From NCBI GenBank assembly GCA_051877855.1, contig JBJEJH010000001.1, forward strand, positions 1-64,000: a DNA stretch of 64,000 bases, written 5' to 3'. The notes under the pieces were generated by a model. That model saw only the letters and a list, made by a program, of their open reading frames with translations. It did not search any database and was not told the origin of the DNA. The translations under genes and the position numbers were made by a program. This DNA comes from MGBC120314 sp051877855. Its GTDB lineage: Bacteria > Bacillota > Clostridia > Lachnospirales > Lachnospiraceae. Shown in pieces: positions 6,483 through 14,977 of this stretch. Numbering within the stretch: the stretch's first letter is position 1; the number at the start of each line of letters is the position of its first letter.

Positions 6483-7115
6483 TTAAGCCTTACATTTTAA
6501 ATCAAAACCCCTATTTTCTAAGTATGACTTTAATTCTATTTCCCAATATTTTTTATCATCGTCTGTTATCATACGTATGACTTTACAAGGATTTCCCGCT
6601 GCAACTACTCCTGACGGAATATCTTTTGTTACAATTGAGCCAGAACCAATTACTACATTATCCCCAATTACCACTCCTGGATTTATTACAGAATTACCTC
6701 CAATCCAAACACTATTTCCTATACAGACTTTTTTGCCAAATTCCAACTGCTTATTACGTACCTCTGCATCAACAGGGTGTCCTGCGGTATAAATACATAC
6801 TCTTGGCCCCAAAAACACATCATTACCAATTATTACATCACCCGCATCAATTATTATACAATCATAATTTGCATAAAAATTTCTACCTACTGATATATTA
6901 TAACCGAAATCACACTGGAATGGAATTTCAATCCACAAATCATCTCCTACATGCTTAAATAAATCATGAAACAATCTTATTCTATATTCCCATTCATCTT
7001 CTGTAGTATTATTTATCATTCTAAGTAAACGCTTTGCTCGCTTGAAATCTCTTTCGATTTCAAGATCATTTGCATTATACAATTGCCCCATTATCATTAA
7101 CTCTTTCTCTGTCAT
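6483..7115 (-). CDS. Maltose/galactoside-type O-acetyltransferase (hexapeptide repeat)
   Basis: An acetyl-CoA-dependent O-acetyltransferase of the LacA/Maa/NodL class, about 210 residues. The N terminus MTEKELMIMGQLYNANDLEIERDF is the family cap. The C-terminal two thirds is a left-handed beta helix with hexapeptide repeats (VIIGNDVFLGPRVCIYTAGHPVD, IGNSVWIGGNSVINPGVVIGDN), including the catalytic His in TAGHP. The frame continues upstream to 7193, but those residues are not family-like and the ATG at 7115 begins the conserved cap, so it is chosen; a terminator lies only about 33 nt further upstream. Acceptor sugar unknown. It may decorate a product of the neighbouring cassette or simply acetylate sugars for detoxification. 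Confidence 0.9.
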   Translation of the reverse strand: MTEKELMIMGQLYNANDLEIERDFKRAKRLLRMINNTTEDEWEYRIRLFHDLFKHVGDDLWIEIPFQCDFGYNISVGRNFYANYDCIIIDAGDVIIGNDVFLGPRVCIYTAGHPVDAEVRNKQLEFGKKVCIGNSVWIGGNSVINPGVVIGDNVVIGSGSIVTKDIPSGVVAAGNPCKVIRMITDDDKKYWEIELKSYLENRGFDLKCKA

Positions 7116-7148
7116 ACACTCTTCCCCTGTAATAATATTTCTATAAAT

Positions 7149-7184
7149 AAAAAAGCCCAATAAAACACTATAATGTTTCATTGG
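7149..7184 (-). terminator. Intrinsic terminator upstream of the acetyltransferase gene
   Basis: On the minus strand, CCAATGAAACA pairs with TGTTTTATTGG and is followed by GGCTTTTTTATTT. It ends the transcript of the HEPN/HNH pair. It lies about 33 nt before the acetyltransferase ATG, so that gene needs its own start very close by or is expressed by read-through. Confidence 0.75.
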
Positions 7185-7262
7185 ACAGAGCAATCATAAA
7201 ATCGCCCAGTCTACATGGTATATGCAGACTATGGTTGTCTTTTCTGTTATATTTTACCACAT

Positions 7263-7484
7263 TCAATAATAAAAAACAATATTTTTCCACTCATCCTTTA
7301 GGGTTCTTGGTCCGCCTTCAGCTGCCGCAGTTATATGTGCCGCCTCACCAATTGATACCCTTTTTTGTGGATTGCTGTGGGGACCTTTTGTTTCTCTTCT
7401 ACAATTTGGATTAGAACACTTTCCTCCCACTCTTTCACACAACGTATCTATAGTTTTTTGCGAAAAATCATCTCTTTTATTCAT
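7263..7484 (-). pseudogene. Truncated HNH-endonuclease-like gene (N-terminal part only)
   Basis: The 73-residue product begins like proteins of the HNH family found beside restriction and defence genes: DDFSQKTIDTLCERVGGKCSNPNC holds the first Cys pair (23-28), then GPHSNPQKRVSIGEAAHITAAAEGGPR with the conserved His. Full-length relatives go on for well over 100 residues with the second Cys pair and the HNH helix; here the frame ends abruptly after KDEWKNIVFYY, so the catalytic part is missing. The start is intact, with AAGGAG upstream of the ATG, and it follows the HEPN gene by 12 nt. Likely a deletion remnant; a functional short zinc-binding protein cannot be excluded. Confidence 0.65.
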
Positions 7485-7496
7485 TCGTAATGCTCC

Positions 7497-8402
7497 TTAC
7501 CTATCTCCAAACATGAACTCGATAACACTTAGTGCATTCAAAATCTGTATACATTCATATCTTTCAATGCTTCTATTCATTCGACCATGCATTAACCAAT
7601 TCCTATTCAAATACGGAGGTTCTATACCTTTTTCGAACTTGTATGAGCCATCTATAAATATCCTATTCAAATATGCAATTAACGAAGGATACATTTCCAA
7701 AAAGTATATTTTCTTTGACATAAATACTCGTTTTTCGGTAAGCTGTCTAAAATCCTCGGTCATTTGATTTGCAAAGCCACTATTAGAATATTTAACTTTG
7801 TAACTCATATGTTGGTTCGGAAAATCAACTAATTTATTCACTCTATTATCAAGTAATGCAAGCAAGTACATAGCTGCAGTCATATAATCTTCATTTTCAA
7901 AAGCTTGCATACCATTCTTAAAATATAACTGTATCTCGTCCGAAACATACTTTTCTTGTAATCCCTCTATAATCACATCAAGAATTACAATATCTTCTCC
8001 GTCAAAAAACTCTGCTACCTTTGCTTCCCCTTCACGTAATAATTGTTCCCAATTTTTAATATCTGCAGGATTTGAATGCTCAGAAATAACCCAACCATTT
8101 TTTCCGAACTTTTCACTCCACTCAATTTCAGATCTATATTTTTCTTCAAACTCAGCTTCAGTTAAACCTTCAGTTTCTCTGACCTCTTGCTGATAATTTT
8201 TGAGCATTTCTGCAAACTTTAGAAGCCCCGGCATATTATTAAGTGAATTCTTCCATTCGCTTAATTTGTTACTGAGTTCTTGAAATTTTGCTAACGCTTC
8301 TGGAGATATCGCTTTCGTAACATTTTTATATAATTCTTCCTGCTTCTTAGCTATCTCAAGTGCTTTCCTATACTCCTGTGAATTCTCAAAATCATTACTC
8401 AT
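7497..8402 (-). CDS. HEPN-domain protein (putative RNase/defence-type), uncharacterised N terminus
   Basis: A protein of about 301 residues. The last 40 residues carry NRNWLMHGRMNRS, an R-N-x-x-x-H motif (about R267 and H272) typical of HEPN domains, followed by the usual helix YECIQILNALSVIEF. HEPN proteins are often metal-independent RNases in toxin-antitoxin and antiphage systems, but some are inactive. The N-terminal half is charged and helical (QEELYKNVTKAISPEALAKFQELSNKLSEW), possibly coiled coil. The frame opens at 8456; the ATG at 8402 after GAGGATGAG starts the more regular sequence MSNDFENSQEY and is preferred with moderate certainty. Same transcript as the truncated HNH gene. No antitoxin partner is evident next to it. 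Confidence 0.7.
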   Translation of the reverse strand: MSNDFENSQEYRKALEIAKKQEELYKNVTKAISPEALAKFQELSNKLSEWKNSLNNMPGLLKFAEMLKNYQQEVRETEGLTEAEFEEKYRSEIEWSEKFGKNGWVISEHSNPADIKNWEQLLREGEAKVAEFFDGEDIVILDVIIEGLQEKYVSDEIQLYFKNGMQAFENEDYMTAAMYLLALLDNRVNKLVDFPNQHMSYKVKYSNSGFANQMTEDFRQLTEKRVFMSKKIYFLEMYPSLIAYLNRIFIDGSYKFEKGIEPPYLNRNWLMHGRMNRSIERYECIQILNALSVIEFMFGDR

Positions 8403-8575
8403 CTTCTCATCCTCATGACGTGAAACAACTTTTGCGAAAAAGTATCCTTTCGCCAAAATGTATATCTTCCATTCTCAAAAGCCTATCCCCTGGGGTAAAC
8501 CTCCACTTATATCATCACTCTACGGAAACAGAAACACACATCTATTTTATTCCCAAAATGGCAAAATCCTTTGAT

Positions 8576-9949
8576 TTATTGGGCTTTTCTCGACAGAAGG
8601 CAGACTGTCTCCACATGCCCCGTATTCGGGAACATGTCCACTGCGCAGGCCTTCAACACACGATAACCCCGTTCGTTGAACACCGCCAGATCACGAATCA
8701 GACTGGTTGGCTTACATGAGATGTATACCAGGTGTTCTACACCATAGGCAATGATCTTCTCCAATGCCTTTGGATGGATTCCATCCCTTGGGGGATCCAG
8801 GATAATCATATCCGGTTTTTCGGTGATGTCATCCAGTACTTTTAACACATCACCGGCTAAGAATTCACAGTTATCAAGACCGTTTAACGCAGCATTTTCC
8901 TTTGCCGCCTCCACAGCCTCAGCAATAATCTCCACACCTACAACCTTCTTTGCTACCGGTGCAATAATCTGGGCGATGGTTCCCGTTCCGGAATAAAGGT
9001 CGAACACAACCTGTCCGTCCACATCACCAATATACTCCCTCGCCTTGGAATACAGCACCTCTGCCCCAAGGGAATTCGTCTGGAAGAAAGAAAATGGTGT
9101 AATCTTAAATCGAAGACCCAGAAGCTCCTCGAAAAAGTAATCCTGTCCCTGCAATACTTCCGTGCGATCATTCTGGACAACATCCGCCAGACTGTCATTT
9201 TCCGTATGAAGGATTCCAACGATGGTTCCCTCAAGATTCTCCTGTAACTTATGCAGTGCCTTTACCAAGCCCTGATAATCGCAGGAATACTGGGTCGTGG
9301 TGACAATATCCACCAGAATTTCCTTGGTCTTTACCGCCTTACGCACCAGGAGATGGCGAAAATATCCCTCGTGCTGCATTTTATGTAAAAATGGTAATCC
9401 TGTGTTAGCAGCAAAATCCAGCACACACTTTAAAATCTTATTGTAATCCTCATCCACAATCTTACAACCGTGAACCGTCACAATATCATGGAAGCTTCCA
9501 CGCTTATGCATACCAAGGGCCATAGGTCCGTCCTTGACCTCATCGCCGAAAGAATACTCCATCTTGTTGCGATATCCTTCGTATCTCGGACTTCCCATAA
9601 TTCCCTGAAAATCATATTCATAGTCCAGCACCGAATCCAGAAGTCCCTTAATCTGTGTTTCCTTAATCTTTAGCTGTTCCTCATATCCAACAGACTGATA
9701 GATACAGCCGCCACAGGCACCAAAATGTGCACAGGGTTCATTGGTCTCGATGAAAGACGGTTCTAACACCTCCAGCGCATTACCCTCTGCTTTACCCTTT
9801 CGCATCTTGCACACACGAAGGCTTAACTTCTGCCCGGGAATAACATTTTTCACCGTAATCTTCTTTTCTTCGCCTTCCACAATTACAGTTCCCTTATTCG
9901 GAAAATCTACCTTTTCGACAATTCCCTCTACGATATCGCCCTTTTTCAT
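8576..9949 (-). CDS. rlmD: 23S rRNA (uracil-5-)-methyltransferase RlmD (TrmA/RumA family)
   Basis: SAM-dependent m5U methyltransferase of 457 residues. An N-terminal TRAM domain (residues 1-60) is followed by an iron-sulfur site (C73, C79, C82 in EPCAHFGACGGC, with C162 in HGCKI). The SAM-binding motif is VFDLYSGTGTIAQ, the catalytic Cys lies in LVYISCKPTSL and the general-base Glu in GHVETVCLL. All catalytic residues are present. It ends at HVETVCLLSRKAQ without the basic tail seen in the decayed copy at 2794-3212. In Firmicutes this family has two or more paralogues (RlmCD-like) with U747 and U1939 specificity; which base is modified here is not decidable from sequence. It marks the right border of the AT-rich island. 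Confidence 0.93.
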   Translation of the reverse strand: MKKGDIVEGIVEKVDFPNKGTVIVEGEEKKITVKNVIPGQKLSLRVCKMRKGKAEGNALEVLEPSFIETNEPCAHFGACGGCIYQSVGYEEQLKIKETQIKGLLDSVLDYEYDFQGIMGSPRYEGYRNKMEYSFGDEVKDGPMALGMHKRGSFHDIVTVHGCKIVDEDYNKILKCVLDFAANTGLPFLHKMQHEGYFRHLLVRKAVKTKEILVDIVTTTQYSCDYQGLVKALHKLQENLEGTIVGILHTENDSLADVVQNDRTEVLQGQDYFFEELLGLRFKITPFSFFQTNSLGAEVLYSKAREYIGDVDGQVVFDLYSGTGTIAQIIAPVAKKVVGVEIIAEAVEAAKENAALNGLDNCEFLAGDVLKVLDDITEKPDMIILDPPRDGIHPKALEKIIAYGVEHLVYISCKPTSLIRDLAVFNERGYRVLKACAVDMFPNTGHVETVCLLSRKAQ

Positions 9950-9985
9950 GCCACTAATCCTCTCATACTTCTTTTAATCGATTCC

Positions 9986-10384
9986 CTACTCATCTCTGTC
10001 TTTGTTCTTTGGCTCTGTAAAAAGCACACGGATCAACAATGCCGCACCGCCAAAGATCAACACCAGATAAATGATCCACTCAAATAATGAGATTCTTGGC
10101 AGATACAATCTTGTGGAAGCAATCACCGCTGCAATGATAATCACAAATCCGAGCCCGGTCACTAATTTCCCAATAAATGCATCGGGATAGAGAAATATTA
10201 ATACCACACCGAAAATCACCGGTATCACGGTTAAACCCGATGCAACGGATACACCGCCAATATGGAACATCCCACCGAAAAATCCCATAGAAACCGTTAC
10301 CTTACTACAAAACAAATACAATCCTGCCGTCAGCATTGCCGCTCCCAACAAAAACTCCACCAACTCATTTCGTTCTCTTTTCAT
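9986..10384 (-). CDS. Four-helix integral membrane protein, unknown
   Basis: A small 132-residue membrane protein. Four hydrophobic segments are visible: about residues 8-25 (VEFLLGAAMLTAGLYLFC), 42-66 (GLTVIPVIFGVVLIFLY), 72-88 (LVTGLGFVIIIAAVIAS) and 98-123 (FEWIIYLVLIFGGAALLIRVLF), with a short charged tail (TEPKNKDRDE). AAGGAGATG precedes the ATG. It follows the acidic single-helix protein gene downstream in the same direction, so the pair may act together at the membrane. No family function recognised. Confidence 0.75.
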   Translation of the reverse strand: MKRERNELVEFLLGAAMLTAGLYLFCSKVTVSMGFFGGMFHIGGVSVASGLTVIPVIFGVVLIFLYPDAFIGKLVTGLGFVIIIAAVIASTRLYLPRISLFEWIIYLVLIFGGAALLIRVLFTEPKNKDRDE

Positions 10385-10512
10385 CGTTTCATCTCCTTTG
10401 TTTTTTTACCATAATTCTGATATGCATCATATCCTGTAAACAATTCATCCATAACGAACAATACCGCCAGACAGCTTCCCGTCCGACGGTATCTCCATGT
10501 ATGATTTCCTTA

Positions 10513-10803
10513 TTATTCTTCGCTGTCGGTTTCACTTTCATCCTCGAAGAAATCTTCATCATCATCTTCATCATCATCGAAGTCAAAATCTTCGTCCTCA
10601 AAGTCCTCCAGATAATCCGGTGTAAAATAACTATATACCGCATATGCAATTGCTGCAATCGCTGCAACTGCACCGATAATTGCAAGAATTACAACGATCG
10701 GATTGCAAGACTTCTTTTCTTCAACAATAACTTCCTTCTTTCTGCCAAGATCCTTGATATCCCGAACAGTAGCAAGAATTTCATCTAACTTATTCATATT
10801 CAT
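10513..10803 (-). CDS. Single-pass membrane protein with a highly acidic tail
   Basis: A protein of about 96 residues. The N-terminal cytosolic segment has a short helix (MNMNKLDEILATVRDIKDLGRKKEVIVEEKKSC), then one membrane helix (NPIVVILAIIGAVAAIAAIAYAVYSYF), then a tail made almost wholly of Asp, Glu and Phe (residues about 64-96). The longer frame starts at 10821, but the ATG at 10803 has AAAGGATG upstream. Proteins of this design are common and uncharacterised in Lachnospiraceae. The acidic tail suggests a cation- or protein-binding role, which is only a guess. Co-directional with the four-helix protein gene 128 nt downstream. Confidence 0.72.
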   Translation of the reverse strand: MNMNKLDEILATVRDIKDLGRKKEVIVEEKKSCNPIVVILAIIGAVAAIAAIAYAVYSYFTPDYLEDFEDEDFDFDDDEDDDEDFFEDESETDSEE

Positions 10804-10938
10804 AAAGGCACATCCTTTCATTTATAACCTAGAAATATTATACCACTGTAATTTCCTTTTTACTACTACTTTTTTCACCAAAAATTTCCACGAAAAAATA
10901 ACAAACCAGATTCACAGTAGCATCTATTCTCGTAACAT

Positions 10939-13203
10939 TTATATTTTCACAAGCTTCGCAAAGGAGGCAAACATTTTTTTGACGCCAAATGCGTCAAAAT
11001 TCACCGTCACTTCGTAATCCCTTCCGCCTTCAACGATATTGGTAACTTCTCCTGCTCCGAACTTGATATGGCGGACACGGTCACCCACACCATACTCCAG
11101 CTTGGCGTCCTTCGGATTTCCCATGGACTTCGGTGCGCTATAACTCGTCGGTCGTACCGGTGCCACCGGGGTGCTCCTCTCCGTACGGAATCCATAAGCT
11201 CCCGCTATATTTTCTCCGTTGCTTTCAAACTTACTTCCTGCATTCATTCCGGCAGAAATACCATACTGCTTCTTTTCAAGAAGTAATGGCGGAATTTCCT
11301 TGATAAAACGGGACATGGGATTATACTGAACTTCTCCCCTTATCATTCGCTGTCTCGCACAGCTTAAGTGAAGACTATTCATGGCACGGGTAATACCAAC
11401 ATAACACAATCTTCGCTCTTCCTCGATATCTTCATCATATCCGGAGGAAATGGTCATATAACTTGGAAAAAGTCCATCCTCCATTCCTGCGATATACACC
11501 GCAGGAAATTCCAGTCCCTTGGCACTGTGAATGGTCATCAGTGAAACACGGTTAACGGATTCGTCCATATTATCGATGTCCGCCACCAGGGCAACTTCCT
11601 CTAAGAATCCGCTTAACGTCGGCTTCTCGGCACCTTCCTCATAAGTTACGGCCTTCGAAATCAATTCCTCGAGATTGGCCTTACGATCCGCGATCTCATC
11701 CTCATCCTTTGCCTCATCATCAATCATATCATAATAGGATGTACTTGAAATCACCTCACGAATCAGCTCACTAACCTTCTCCATTTCAGCTTTACGGCGA
11801 AGTACCCCGATAAAATCCACGAAAGCGTCAATCTTTGCCGCTGCCTTACCCACACTGGGAACATCTGCAATCATATCCAGTGCATCGAAGAAATTAATTT
11901 CCCTTTCAATCGCATATTCATCAATTCTTCCCAGGGTTGTGGCTCCGATACCACGCTTTGGCACATTAATGATACGCTTTACCGCAAGATCATCCCTGCC
12001 GTTATCAATGGTTTTTAAATAGCTCAGAATATCCTTTATTTCCTTACGTTGATAGAAGTTTACACCGCCGTAAACACGATAAGGAATATTCATGGTAATA
12101 AATTTTTCTTCTAACGTACGGGATTGTGCATTGGTACGGTAAAGCACAGCACAGTCCTTATATGAATATCCTTCACGAAGGACTTTATTCCTAATGTCCT
12201 CCACGATTCCATCCGCTTCCTGATATCCATTATCATAGATGGTAAAGAAGACCTTATCCCCCTCACCCTTATCACTCCACAACGACTTATTTTTACGTCC
12301 AAGATTATGTGCAATCACCCCGTTTGCCGCATTAAGGATATTCTGCACGGAGCGGTAATTTTGCTCCAGCTTGATCACCCTGGCATCGGGATAGGTATCC
12401 TCAAAGTCCAGAATATTAGAGATATTGGCACCACGGAACTTATAAATCGACTGGTCATCATCACCCACCACACACAAGTTCTCATATTTTCTTGCAAGAA
12501 GGCTCACCAGCTTAAACTGTGCCGTATTGGTATCCTGATACTCATCCACCATGATATATCGAAAACGATCCTGATAATACTCCAGCACATCCGGATGTTC
12601 CTGAAAAAGCTGAACCGTCAGACCGATTAAATCATCAAAATCCAGCGCATTATTCTTCTTTAACTGATTCTGATATTCCAGATAAATCTGCGCAGTCTTA
12701 CGTTCACCGTAATTACCACCGGCTCGGATTAACATCTCATCCGGACCAATGAGTTCATTCTTAGCAGAGGAAATAGCGCCAAGAACCGTGCGTTCTTTAT
12801 ACATCTTCGGATCCAGATTCATTCGCTTTATAACATCCTTCACCAGACTCTTCTGGTCATCGGCATCATAGATGGTGAACTTCGTGTCATACCCCAGACG
12901 GTCGATAAATCTTCGAAGAATACGGACACAGGTGGCATGAAAGGTACATACCCAGATGTGTTCTGCCTCACATCCCACCAGCTGATCCACACGTTCCCGC
13001 ATCTCCGCCGCAGCCTTATTGGTAAATGTAATTGCCATAATATTATACGGATTCACACCCTTCTCCCCAATAAGATAGGCAATTCGATGGGTCAAGGTCT
13101 TGGTCTTACCGGAACCTGCACCTGCCAGAATAAGAAGAGGGCCCTCCGTGTGAAGAACCGCTTCCCTTTGCATTTCATTTAAAGTATCATAAATACTACT
13201 CAT
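10939..13203 (-). CDS. pcrA: ATP-dependent DNA helicase PcrA/UvrD
   Basis: Superfamily 1A 3'-5' DNA helicase acting in nucleotide excision repair, replication restart and removal of RecA filaments. Length about 754 residues. Motif I is AGAGSGKT, motif II VDEYQDTN, motif IV/V include LEQNYRS and MTIHSAKGLEFPAVY, motif VI is EERRLCYVGITRA. The C-terminal Tudor-like domain that binds RNA polymerase is present (YGVGDRVRHIKFGAGEVTNI). The frame opens at 13242, but AGGAG seven bases before the ATG at 13203 gives the standard MSSIYDTLNEMQREAV start. Gram-positive PcrA is essential; the gene stands alone here. Confidence 0.95.
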   Translation of the reverse strand: MSSIYDTLNEMQREAVLHTEGPLLILAGAGSGKTKTLTHRIAYLIGEKGVNPYNIMAITFTNKAAAEMRERVDQLVGCEAEHIWVCTFHATCVRILRRFIDRLGYDTKFTIYDADDQKSLVKDVIKRMNLDPKMYKERTVLGAISSAKNELIGPDEMLIRAGGNYGERKTAQIYLEYQNQLKKNNALDFDDLIGLTVQLFQEHPDVLEYYQDRFRYIMVDEYQDTNTAQFKLVSLLARKYENLCVVGDDDQSIYKFRGANISNILDFEDTYPDARVIKLEQNYRSVQNILNAANGVIAHNLGRKNKSLWSDKGEGDKVFFTIYDNGYQEADGIVEDIRNKVLREGYSYKDCAVLYRTNAQSRTLEEKFITMNIPYRVYGGVNFYQRKEIKDILSYLKTIDNGRDDLAVKRIINVPKRGIGATTLGRIDEYAIEREINFFDALDMIADVPSVGKAAAKIDAFVDFIGVLRRKAEMEKVSELIREVISSTSYYDMIDDEAKDEDEIADRKANLEELISKAVTYEEGAEKPTLSGFLEEVALVADIDNMDESVNRVSLMTIHSAKGLEFPAVYIAGMEDGLFPSYMTISSGYDEDIEEERRLCYVGITRAMNSLHLSCARQRMIRGEVQYNPMSRFIKEIPPLLLEKKQYGISAGMNAGSKFESNGENIAGAYGFRTERSTPVAPVRPTSYSAPKSMGNPKDAKLEYGVGDRVRHIKFGAGEVTNIVEGGRDYEVTVNFDAFGVKKMFASFAKLVKI

Positions 13204-13292
13204 GGTATAACTCCTGTTCTTTATACATAAAACGAGCCGCACTACCGGCAGCCCATGGATTTTCGATATGATGTACCAATTGCTTTATAGTA

Positions 13293-13328
13293 AAAATGAA
13301 GCTCTGGAAAATTCGCACTTTCCAGAGC
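13293..13328 (-). terminator. Terminator of the PspA-family gene
   Basis: The minus-strand stem GCTCTGGAAA / TTTCCAGAGC with an 8-nt loop is followed by TTCATTTTTAC. It lies 28 nt after the PspA stop. Confidence 0.8.
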
Positions 13329-13355
13329 CCATAATCAAACTCTTATCTCATTAAA

Positions 13356-14042
13356 TTACTGCTGAATTCCCATCTGTGCCTTTAATGCTGCAAGTTCATC
13401 ATCCACTGCGGAAGAAGGAGCGGAATCATACTTAGCTTCCATCTGCTTAATCGTAACACCCGGAGCATTATTGTTAAGATCTGTCATGGCATTGGCCTTA
13501 TCCAGCATCTTATTTGCCTTCGCTTCCATACGGTCAAATGCTGCAAGACTTGCCTCTGCGTTATCAGAACCGGCGGTCATCTTGTTGATCTTCTCAGTTG
13601 TCTTGGCAACCTTAACCTTAGCCTTGATTGCATCTCTTCTGGAATTCAATTCGTTGATATCACCAACTAATTTATCATGCATCTGACGCATCTTAGCTGC
13701 ATTCTCTGCCGCTGCAGTGTAAGTAATCTGCAAAGCTTCCTGCTTTGAAGCTAACTGCTGCTTCTTCTCAAGGAATACACGGGCATCGCCGTCATTTCCT
13801 GCAAGAACCGCCTTCTGTGCATAGGACTGCATCTTCTCAACTTCCTTAATGCACTCATCCAGCTCTCTCTTTGCTCTGGTTTCCTCTGCCATAATCTCAG
13901 CAGTCTCACTCTTAACCTTTGCAAGATCCCCCTCTAAGTTTCTCAAGTACTGGTCGATCATCTTCTCCGGATCTTCCATCTTGTCCAGTAATGCATTAAT
14001 GTTTGATGCCATAATGTCCTTAAATCTTGATAAAATTCCCAT
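13356..14042 (-). CDS. PspA/IM30-family membrane-associated protein
   Basis: A 228-residue ESCRT-III-like protein. It opens with MGILSRFKDIMASNINALLDKMEDPEKMIDQYLRN, the conserved amphipathic helix and PspA motif that bind membranes, and continues as a long coiled coil (about 30-190) ending in an Ala-rich tail (SSAVDDELAALKAQMG). These proteins oligomerise on stressed membranes to keep them sealed. No PspC/LiaF partner is adjacent, so regulation is likely by its own promoter (14092-14120). Start ATG is preceded by GGAGGGATA. A clear single-gene unit with promoter and terminator. Confidence 0.9.
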   Translation of the reverse strand: MGILSRFKDIMASNINALLDKMEDPEKMIDQYLRNLEGDLAKVKSETAEIMAEETRAKRELDECIKEVEKMQSYAQKAVLAGNDGDARVFLEKKQQLASKQEALQITYTAAAENAAKMRQMHDKLVGDINELNSRRDAIKAKVKVAKTTEKINKMTAGSDNAEASLAAFDRMEAKANKMLDKANAMTDLNNNAPGVTIKQMEAKYDSAPSSAVDDELAALKAQMGIQQ

Positions 14043-14091
14043 TACTATCCCTCCTGAATTGTCTGCACCTACAGTGCAAATTTACGAATAA

Positions 14092-14120
14092 ATTATATAA
14101 CATTTTTATCGTCTTGTCAC
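14092..14120 (-). promoter_or_regulatory. Promoter of the PspA-family gene
   Basis: On the minus strand: -35 GTGACA (14120-14115), a 17-bp spacer and -10 TATAAT (14097-14092), about 50 nt upstream of the start codon. Confidence 0.75.
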
Positions 14121-14231
14121 TATAATTGAGAAAATAAATTTATTTACTTCATTAAGTTTTTACGTTATAATAATATATTATGTTATGATATTTGTAATAA
14201 TCTGACCCAATAAATCAAGGAGGTGTAATTC

Positions 14232-14915
14232 ATGGCTGAAGAGTTCAAAAAGTTCAAAAAAACTGAATTCAACGAATCCAAAGACCCACAGGATTTTGTT
14301 AATTCCGTGGTTCGTCGTCTTGCTCACATGACTTACATCCGTCCTGAAGAGATTCCAAACATCGAATTATATATGGATCAGGTTACTACCTTTATGGATG
14401 AGCATTTAAGTGACGCCAAGCGCTACACCGATGACAAGATTTTGACCAAGACCATGATTAACAATTATGCCAAAAACGATCTTCTTCCACCGCCGGTGAA
14501 AAAGAAGTACTCTAAAGAGCATATGATTATGTTAATTTTTATCTATTATTTTAAAAATGTCCTGTCCATCAGCGATATTCAGTCTCTGCTCACTCCCTTG
14601 ACCGAGAACTTCTTCCAGAAAGAAGATTCCATTTCTCTGGATAAGATTTACAAAGAAGTGTACAACTACGAACGCAGACAGATGGGTACCATCGCCAAGG
14701 ATATTTGTAAGGAGCAGCGGGATGCACTGACACTGTTCACCGATGTCAAGGATGAAAATCAGCGCAAGTACTTGCAGCTGTTCTCCCTGATCTGCATGCT
14801 GAGTTTTGACATCTACGCCAAGAAATATGTCATCGAAAATGTAATCGATGAACTTAAAGCGCTGGAAGAAAGTAATAAGAGTGATCAATCTTCTAACGGA
14901 AAGAAAAAAAAGTGA
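14232..14915 (+). CDS. DUF1836-family protein
   Basis: A 227-residue protein of the DUF1836 family, widespread in Firmicutes and without known function. The N-terminal half (HMTYIRPEEIPNIELYMDQVTTFM, then ILTKTMINNYAKNDLLPPPVKKKYS) resembles a MerR-like winged helix, in which the stretch NNYAKNDLLPPP corresponds to the DNA-contacting wing. The rest is helical (HMIMLIFIYYFKNVLSISDIQSLL). The C terminus is a basic run (NGKKKK). A GGAGGTGTA ribosome site precedes the ATG. It diverges from the PspA-family gene, with about 190 nt of promoter DNA between them, so a regulatory link is possible though unproven. Confidence 0.85.
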   Translation: MAEEFKKFKKTEFNESKDPQDFVNSVVRRLAHMTYIRPEEIPNIELYMDQVTTFMDEHLSDAKRYTDDKILTKTMINNYAKNDLLPPPVKKKYSKEHMIMLIFIYYFKNVLSISDIQSLLTPLTENFFQKEDSISLDKIYKEVYNYERRQMGTIAKDICKEQRDALTLFTDVKDENQRKYLQLFSLICMLSFDIYAKKYVIENVIDELKALEESNKSDQSSNGKKKK

Positions 14916-14930
14916 AATAATCCAATTCAA

Positions 14931-14975
14931 AAAACCGACGTATTTCATTTCGATTGAAATGGAATACGTCGGTTT
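14931..14975. terminator. Bidirectional terminator between DUF1836 and the AraC gene
   Basis: A long stem AAAACCGACGTATT / AATACGTCGGTTTT, extended by further pairing in the loop region, with T-rich tails on both strands. It serves the convergent genes ending at 14915 (plus) and 14978 (minus). Confidence 0.85.
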
Positions 14976-14977
14976 TA

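Noticed and set aside
2794..9949. The decayed RlmD tail and the intact rlmD end as attachment-site direct repeats of the island
   Set aside because: The two stretches agree at protein level but differ at many bases, so they are diverged paralogues and not att repeats.
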